Source of the DNA: Chitinophagaceae bacterium
GTDB taxonomy: Bacteria > Bacteroidota > Bacteroidia > Chitinophagales > Chitinophagaceae
Assembly (NCBI GenBank): GCA_016787105.1
Contig: JAEUVI010000053.1
Location: 1-5,629 of the forward strand
DNA: 5,629 nucleotides
Reading direction: 5' to 3'
The position numbers and the translations under genes were made by a program. The notes beneath the pieces are model-generated. The model searched no databases and was not told the origin of the DNA. It saw only the letters and a program-made list of their open reading frames with translations. Each line of letters begins with the position of its first letter. The stretch's first letter is position 1. Of this stretch, positions 1-3,187 are shown in pieces.

Positions 1-51
1 GATCCCTCCCGATTAAAATCGGGATGCTCTAACCGTCTGAGCTAAGGATCC
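1..51 (-). tRNA. tRNA gene, 5' part only, probably tRNA-Lys(TTT)
   Basis: Read on the minus strand from base 51, the sequence gives a 7-nt acceptor strand GGATCCT, TA at positions 8-9, a D arm GCTC / AGACGGTTA / GAGC, and then an anticodon arm. The gene leaves the window in the variable region, so the T arm and 3' acceptor strand are not seen. Counting canonically from the D arm places U33 before TTT, followed by AA, which matches the TTTTAA loop core of bacterial tRNA-Lys. The arm is odd: its best pairing is TCCCGA with TCGGGA, a 6-bp stem with a 6-nt loop (or 5 bp with 8 nt), instead of 5 bp with 7 nt. A one-base sequence error, a divergent tRNA or a decayed copy are all possible, and the shifted register leaves the anticodon less certain than usual. 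The tRNA lies downstream of, and co-directional with, the three small membrane-related genes. Confidence 0.75.
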
Positions 52-159
52 GTGCTGTAAACAGCAAATATTTTAATAAAAGAACTGAAAAACAGGTTTT
101 ATAAACGAAGTATTTAACTCCGGGGCGCAAAAATAGAAAAAAAGGGATAAGAAGGCTAA

Positions 160-405
160 TTATTTTACTTCTTCAAAATCAATATACTCACCCAACGACT
201 CCTGTTTAGCTGAAGTACTGCCAGGTTGCTGCTGATTTTGTTGTTCCGCCTGTTGCTGGCGCATTTGATCATTGGCTTTTTCCTGTATATCACGAAAACC
301 CTTTTTAATGTTCTGGGTAGCTTTATAAACAGGCAGAATAAACCCGAAAACAAACCGGTATAGAAAATAGAGCAGAAAGCCGAGGAAAATTATCTTCCAA
401 AACAT
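160..405 (-). CDS. DUF4834-like small single-span membrane protein
   Basis: An 81-residue protein. Residues 5-25 are a strongly hydrophobic, aromatic-rich helix (IIFLGFLLYFLYRFVFGFIL), so it should sit in the inner membrane. Next come a basic segment (about 28-43) and a Gln-rich, probably disordered or coiled stretch (47-60). The C-terminus is the acidic motif GEYIDFEEVK (72-81). A membrane anchor, a low-complexity linker and a terminal GEY(I/V)D(F/Y)EE motif is the layout I associate with DUF4834, a Bacteroidota family of unknown function; this is recognition from memory, not a search. The start is placed at the ATG at 405. The frame stays open upstream to a TTG at 420, but the ATG begins exactly at the membrane helix. 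No Shine-Dalgarno is visible, as expected in this phylum. It is the last protein gene of a probable three-gene minus-strand operon, 84 bases after its neighbour. No function can be assigned. Confidence 0.8.
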   Translation of the reverse strand: MFWKIIFLGFLLYFLYRFVFGFILPVYKATQNIKKGFRDIQEKANDQMRQQQAEQQNQQQPGSTSAKQESLGEYIDFEEVK

Positions 406-489
406 GGCATGAAGATACAACAGATCAAAAAATGAACTTGTTAATACCTGTTAAAACCGGCCAACATCACTATGAAAACGGTAAACGGA

Positions 490-810
490 TTAATCATCTT
501 TTTTGACAAGTTTATCCGCAAGTTTTTCCAGGCCGTCTGCAGTTTTATCAAGCAGGTGAGTAGTCAATCTTGAAATGATAGACTGTATCCGCTCATTGCC
601 CAACACCAGCCCTGCAACCGTGCCGGCCACTGAATTTTTTATATTCATACCGCCTGCACCACGAAATACTGAGTTCATTATCAATGACGAATAATTGTCT
701 TGTAAGTAATCCAGGCTTTCATTCAGATCGTCTTCCAATTTCTTTGACTTGGTCTGCAAGCGGTTTATTTCTTCATTTAGCGATTCTATATTCTTTATTT
801 TCCGGGACAT
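490..810 (-). CDS. small coiled-coil protein of unknown function
   Basis: A 106-residue protein I do not recognise. Residues 3-37 are highly charged with regular hydrophobic spacing (IESLNEEINRLQ, then KKLEDDLNESLDYLQ), typical of an alpha-helical coiled coil. Residues 50-72 are small-residue and Gly-rich (FRGAGGMN, then SVAGTVAGLVLGNE), which could be a short membrane-inserting or packing helix. Residues 74-106 form an amphipathic helix ending in a Lys-rich tail (LEKLADKLVKKDD). There is no signal peptide and no catalytic motif. It starts 29 bases after the stop of the two-helix membrane gene and precedes the DUF4834-like gene, so co-transcription and an envelope-linked or membrane-peripheral role are likely. 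The layout (coiled coil, GxxxG-like stretch, tail) loosely recalls the small proteins that flank YqjE in enterobacteria (YqjD/ElaB type, DUF883), but I see no convincing homology. The gene is probably real, as it has a clear ATG and sits tightly within the operon. Confidence 0.75.
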   Translation of the reverse strand: MSRKIKNIESLNEEINRLQTKSKKLEDDLNESLDYLQDNYSSLIMNSVFRGAGGMNIKNSVAGTVAGLVLGNERIQSIISRLTTHLLDKTADGLEKLADKLVKKDD

Positions 811-839
811 AGCAAGTTTTGTTTTCAGTCATGAAAAAA

Positions 840-1196
840 TTATTCATCGTCAGCGCTGTTATTTATAATACTACGCATCACAGGATTGATAAACAATTGC
901 CTTCTGAACAAGATTAGTAATGCCAATAAAATAATTATAAACAGCGTAGTCACTCCAAATCCAGCTGTAGTACTTTCAAATACGTTGGAAAGCCAGAAGC
1001 CCATTGTAAGCCCTCCAAAAATCAAAACAAGCAGCGCCAGCAGCAGGGCTACCATTACCCAGGCAAGCGAACCAGCCATCTTAGATATACTTCGGATTCC
1101 TTTCAGCCGGATGATTTCGTAGCGGGTTTCCAGGTATTCTTTAATAATGTCCTTGTTATCCCGTACAAAAGAGCCTATATTCTCTTTCTGCGACAT
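840..1196 (-). CDS. two-helix membrane protein, DUF1469/YqjE 'phage holin' superfamily
   Basis: A 118-residue protein. It has an amphipathic, charged N-terminal helix (about 8-35, with the YLETRYEIIRLKGI pattern), two membrane helices (about 43-70 and 78-97), then a basic stretch (FRRQ) and a short hydrophilic tail ending ADDE. This order fits the YqjE/DUF1469 family, which automatic annotation calls 'phage holin family protein'. The name is misleading: such genes are chromosomal and widespread, nothing around it is phage-like, and a role in lysis is not supported. E. coli YqjE is encoded beside small membrane and coiled-coil proteins (yqjD-yqjE-yqjK), a setting similar to this one. Its ATG is 52 bases from base 1248 on the divergent side, and it is the first gene of the minus-strand operon. 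Family assignment comes from topology and residue pattern rather than a profile search, so the function stays unknown. Confidence 0.78.
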   Translation of the reverse strand: MSQKENIGSFVRDNKDIIKEYLETRYEIIRLKGIRSISKMAGSLAWVMVALLLALLVLIFGGLTMGFWLSNVFESTTAGFGVTTLFIIILLALLILFRRQLFINPVMRSIINNSADDE

Positions 1197-1212
1197 ATTA
1201 TAAACTTTTACT

Positions 1213-1220
1213 TAAAGGTA
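1213..1220 (-). promoter_or_regulatory. possible -7 box for the minus-strand membrane-protein operon
   Basis: On the minus strand these bases read TACCTTTA, one base off the Bacteroidota -7 consensus TAnnTTTG. They lie 16 bases upstream of the ATG at 1196. I find no TTTG-like -33 element at the expected 19-21-base distance, so this is a weak candidate, kept only because the divergent gene must have a promoter in this short region. Confidence 0.25.
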
Positions 1221-1231
1221 ACTTTTTAAAC

Positions 1232-1241
1232 AACAGCTGTT
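1232..1241. promoter_or_regulatory. 10-bp palindrome between divergent promoters
   Basis: AACAGCTGTT is a perfect palindrome that ends immediately before the TTTG -33 element of the rimP promoter. Its position suits an operator seen by a dimeric regulator, but a 10-bp palindrome can arise by chance and no second copy is visible. Confidence 0.2.
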
Positions 1242-1242
1242 T

Positions 1243-1275
1243 TTTGGATGCTATTAGTTATTTCCCTTACCTTTG
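1243..1275 (+). promoter_or_regulatory. Bacteroidota-type promoter of the rimP-nusA-infB operon
   Basis: The -33 element TTTG (1243-1246) is followed after 21 bases by TACCTTTG (1268-1275), a full match to the -7 element TAnnTTTG. The spacing is within the published 19-21-base range for the primary sigma factor of this phylum. Transcription should start roughly 5-8 bases after 1275, giving a leader of about 50 bases before the rimP ATG at 1335. The promoter therefore excludes the in-frame upstream ATG at 1248, which would lie between the two boxes. Confidence 0.75.
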
Positions 1276-1294
1276 TTTTGGAAATCAGATTAGA

Positions 1295-1322
1295 AAGAAG
1301 GGAACGAAGTCGTTCCCTTCTT
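1295..1322 (+). promoter_or_regulatory. leader hairpin upstream of rimP (candidate attenuator or translational control element)
   Basis: Twelve consecutive bases (1295-1306, AAGAAGGGAACG) are perfectly complementary to 1311-1322 (CGTTCCCTTCTT), around a 4-base loop AAGT. The structure starts roughly 14 bases after the predicted transcription start and ends 12 bases before the rimP ATG. It is followed by CTTTTA, a weak U-tract, so it could act as a partial intrinsic terminator (attenuator), or simply mask the ribosome landing zone. In E. coli the corresponding operon is controlled in its leader and by NusA; extending that to this hairpin is inference. Confidence 0.7.
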
Positions 1323-1334
1323 CTTTTATCCGGC

Positions 1335-1805
1335 ATGAGCACAGAACATCAGATTAACACAATTGAACAAAAAGTACAGGAATTACTAGCTGGCGAACCA
1401 GCTTACTTTCTTGTAGAGGTACGAATCAATGCAGGCAGCAATGTAAAAGTCTTTATAGATGCTGATCATGGCGCCTCCATTGATAAACTGGTACAATATA
1501 ATCGTGCCTTGTACAAGCAACTTGAAGAATCGGGCTTGTTTCCGGATAACAACTTTTCACTGGAAGTATCTTCTCCCGGTCTTGACGAGCCTCTGAAAAT
1601 GAGACGCCAGTATATAAAAAATATTGGCCGTTTTGTAGAAGTTATACAGAACGATGGTATGAAGACAGAAGGAAAATTGACAAGTGTGAACGATCAATCA
1701 ATACTTGTAGAAGAAGAAAAGGGTAAAGGCAAAAAGAAAGAAACAATACAGCATACGTTTTTATTCGATAATATTAAATCAACTAAAATTCAAATTAAAT
1801 TTTAA
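1335..1805 (+). CDS. rimP: ribosome maturation factor RimP
   Basis: A 156-residue protein, the usual size for RimP (YhbC/YlxS), a cytoplasmic factor needed for late maturation of the 30S subunit and binding of S12 near the central pseudoknot. The N-terminal alpha/beta domain spans about 1-88 and ends in the family signature LEVSSPGLDEPL (76-87). The C-terminal SH3-like barrel covers about 91-156 (RFVEVIQNDG, then EGKLTSVND), with a Lys-rich loop KGKGKKKE (129-136). The start is chosen at ATG 1335: the frame is open back to an ATG at 1248, but that would add 29 residues with no family counterpart, and it lies inside the promoter. No Shine-Dalgarno is present; the hairpin at 1295-1322 sits just upstream. 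It is the first gene of the operon with nusA (44-base gap) and infB, an order conserved across bacteria, coupling ribosome assembly to transcription and initiation factors. Confidence 0.96.
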   Translation: MSTEHQINTIEQKVQELLAGEPAYFLVEVRINAGSNVKVFIDADHGASIDKLVQYNRALYKQLEESGLFPDNNFSLEVSSPGLDEPLKMRRQYIKNIGRFVEVIQNDGMKTEGKLTSVNDQSILVEEEKGKGKKKETIQHTFLFDNIKSTKIQIKF

Positions 1806-1807
1806 AC

Positions 1808-1832
1808 AGCTTTGAGCGCCGAGCTCGTAGCT
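1808..1832 (+). promoter_or_regulatory. imperfect hairpin between rimP and nusA
   Basis: Bases 1808-1817 (AGCTTTGAGC) pair with 1823-1832 (GCTCGTAGCT) around loop GCCGA. This gives eight Watson-Crick pairs, one T-G wobble and one T-T mismatch. It begins 3 bases after the rimP stop and ends 17 bases before the nusA ATG. It has no U-tract, so it is not a convincing terminator; translation control or an RNA processing site is possible. Confidence 0.45.
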
Positions 1833-1849
1833 TGCTAAATCAGAATTGT

Positions 1850-3097
1850 ATGGCAAGTATCAACCTAATTGACGCATTCCAGGAATTTAAAGATGCGGAA
1901 AACATAGACCGCCCTACCATGATGAAAGTGGTAGAAGATGTGTTCAAAACTTTGCTGCGCAAAAAATTCGGCAGCGATGAGAACTTTGATGTGATTGTAA
2001 ACGCAGAAAAAGGTGACCTGGAAATCATCCGCCGCCGCATGATTGTAGAAGACGGACAGGTAGAAGATCCATTGTCGCAGGTTGCATATACAGAAGCCGC
2101 CAAGATTGAGCCCGACTTCGAAGTTGGGGAAGAATTATACCAGGAAATAGATTTATACGATTTTGGCCGCAGGGCTATTCTTGCCGCCAAGCAAACCCTC
2201 GCCAGCCGTATCAGCGATTTGAAGAAAAATGTACTGGCAAAAAAATATGGCGATCGTACCGGTGAAATCATCAGTGCGGAAGTGTACCAGGTTTGGAAAA
2301 AAGAAATCTTATTGCTGGATGAAGAAGGCAATGAATTGATTTTACCAAAAAGCGAACAGATACCACAGGATTATTTCAAAAAAGGAGAAAGTATCCGTGC
2401 AGTGGTAAAGAAAGTTGATATGAAGAATAATACTCCCGTGATTATTCTTTCACGCACATCGCCGGAGTTTCTGGCTAAATTATTGGAGATAGAAGTACCT
2501 GAAATTTTTGACGGCCTCATTGTTATCAAAAAAATAGTTCGCGACCCGGGCGAAAGAGCGAAAGTAGCAGTAGAGTCATACGATGACCGCATTGATCCTG
2601 TAGGCGCCTGCGTAGGTATGAAAGGAAGCCGCATTCATGGTATTGTTCGTGAATTGAAGAATGAAAATATTGACGTAATAAACTGGACAAACAATATTCA
2701 ACTTTTAATCCAGCGTTCACTGACACCGGCAAAAATTACTTCCATGAACCTGAACCAGGAAGAAAAGCATGCCGATGTATACCTGAAACCAGACCAGGTT
2801 TCATTGGCTATCGGCCGCCGCGGTGTAAATATCAAGCTGGCATGTGAGCTCACAGGTTATGAACTGGATGTATACCGTGACAACGAAGGTGAGGTTGAAG
2901 AATTTGATATTGACCTGGATGAATTTAGTGATGAAATAGAAACATGGGTTATTGATGAATTGAAACGTATCGGATGTGATACTGCAAGAAGCGTATTGGA
3001 TTTGACACCAGAGGAACTGGAACGCAGAACCGACCTGGAAAAAGAAACAATCACAGAAGTAAGAAAAGTATTACAGGAAGAATTTAAAAAGGAATAA
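1850..3097 (+). CDS. nusA: transcription termination/antitermination factor NusA
   Basis: A 415-residue protein that binds RNA polymerase and nascent RNA to modulate pausing, intrinsic and Rho-dependent termination, and antitermination of rRNA operons. Domains in order: N-terminal RNAP-binding domain (about 1-125); S1 domain (about 135-200) ending in the characteristic SRTSPEFL (201-208); KH1 with VGACVGMKGSRIH (251-263); KH2 with DQVSLAIGRRGVNIKLA (315-331). An acidic linker (345-365) leads to a single helix-hairpin-helix-like C-terminal segment (about 365-415, DELKRIGCDTARSVLDLTPEEL). It is shorter than E. coli NusA (about 495 aa), which has two acidic AR repeats; a single C-terminal HhH module appears normal for Bacteroidota. 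The start is ATG 1850 (MASINLIDAFQEF). An in-frame TTG at 1832 would add six residues but falls inside the intergenic hairpin. NusA represses its own operon in E. coli; here that is only inferred. Confidence 0.97.
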   Translation: MASINLIDAFQEFKDAENIDRPTMMKVVEDVFKTLLRKKFGSDENFDVIVNAEKGDLEIIRRRMIVEDGQVEDPLSQVAYTEAAKIEPDFEVGEELYQEIDLYDFGRRAILAAKQTLASRISDLKKNVLAKKYGDRTGEIISAEVYQVWKKEILLLDEEGNELILPKSEQIPQDYFKKGESIRAVVKKVDMKNNTPVIILSRTSPEFLAKLLEIEVPEIFDGLIVIKKIVRDPGERAKVAVESYDDRIDPVGACVGMKGSRIHGIVRELKNENIDVINWTNNIQLLIQRSLTPAKITSMNLNQEEKHADVYLKPDQVSLAIGRRGVNIKLACELTGYELDVYRDNEGEVEEFDIDLDEFSDEIETWVIDELKRIGCDTARSVLDLTPEELERRTDLEKETITEVRKVLQEEFKKE

Positions 3098-3100
3098 TAA

Positions 3101-3176
3101 CCCCCTACCCCTAAAGGGGAGTTATTACAATATGAAGAGACTAAATTTAAAACAAAGTCCCTTTAGGGATTTAGGG
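3101..3176. repeat. degenerate palindromic intergenic repeat (CCCTAAAGGG type) between nusA and infB
   Basis: The left arm (about 3101-3122) contains CCCCTAAAGGGGAGT, and the right arm (about 3155-3176) contains AAAGTCCCTTTAGGG. The arms share the 10-bp inverted core CCCTAAAGGG / CCCTTTAGGG, with partial pairing on either side, separated by about 35 AT-rich bases. Each arm can also fold on itself (CCCCT-AA-AGGGG). I recall C-tract/G-tract palindromes of this type as frequent between genes in Bacteroidota genomes, which suggests a miniature non-autonomous repeat. It starts 3 bases after the nusA stop and ends 11 bases before the infB ATG, so it fills almost the whole spacer inside an essential operon. 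It could shape infB translation or message stability, but it has no U-tract and is unlikely to be a full terminator. Confidence 0.6.
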
Positions 3177-3187
3177 TAAAAACTTAT

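Noticed and set aside
127..150. T-rich run downstream of the DUF4834-like gene as an intrinsic terminator
   Set aside because: On the minus strand there is a T-run but no convincing GC-rich stem just before it.
52..159. Separate promoter for the tRNA
   Set aside because: A near match to the -7 box (AATATTTG on the minus strand) is present, but no TTTG element at the right distance; the tRNA may be transcribed with the upstream genes.
886..1122. 78-residue plus-strand open frame
   Set aside because: It is antisense within the two-helix membrane gene and has no protein-like domain pattern.
840..1196. Prophage signal suggested by the holin-like protein
   Set aside because: There are no phage genes, attachment sites or endolysin nearby; DUF1469 proteins are ordinary chromosomal membrane proteins.
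1248..1334. N-terminal extension of rimP from ATG 1248
   Set aside because: It overlaps the promoter boxes and the leader hairpin and has no counterpart in RimP; the start at 1335 gives the normal 156-residue protein.
1840..2331. 163-residue minus-strand open frame
   Set aside because: It lies opposite the nusA N-terminal region; its Ser/Arg-rich composition is typical of an antisense reading of a real gene.
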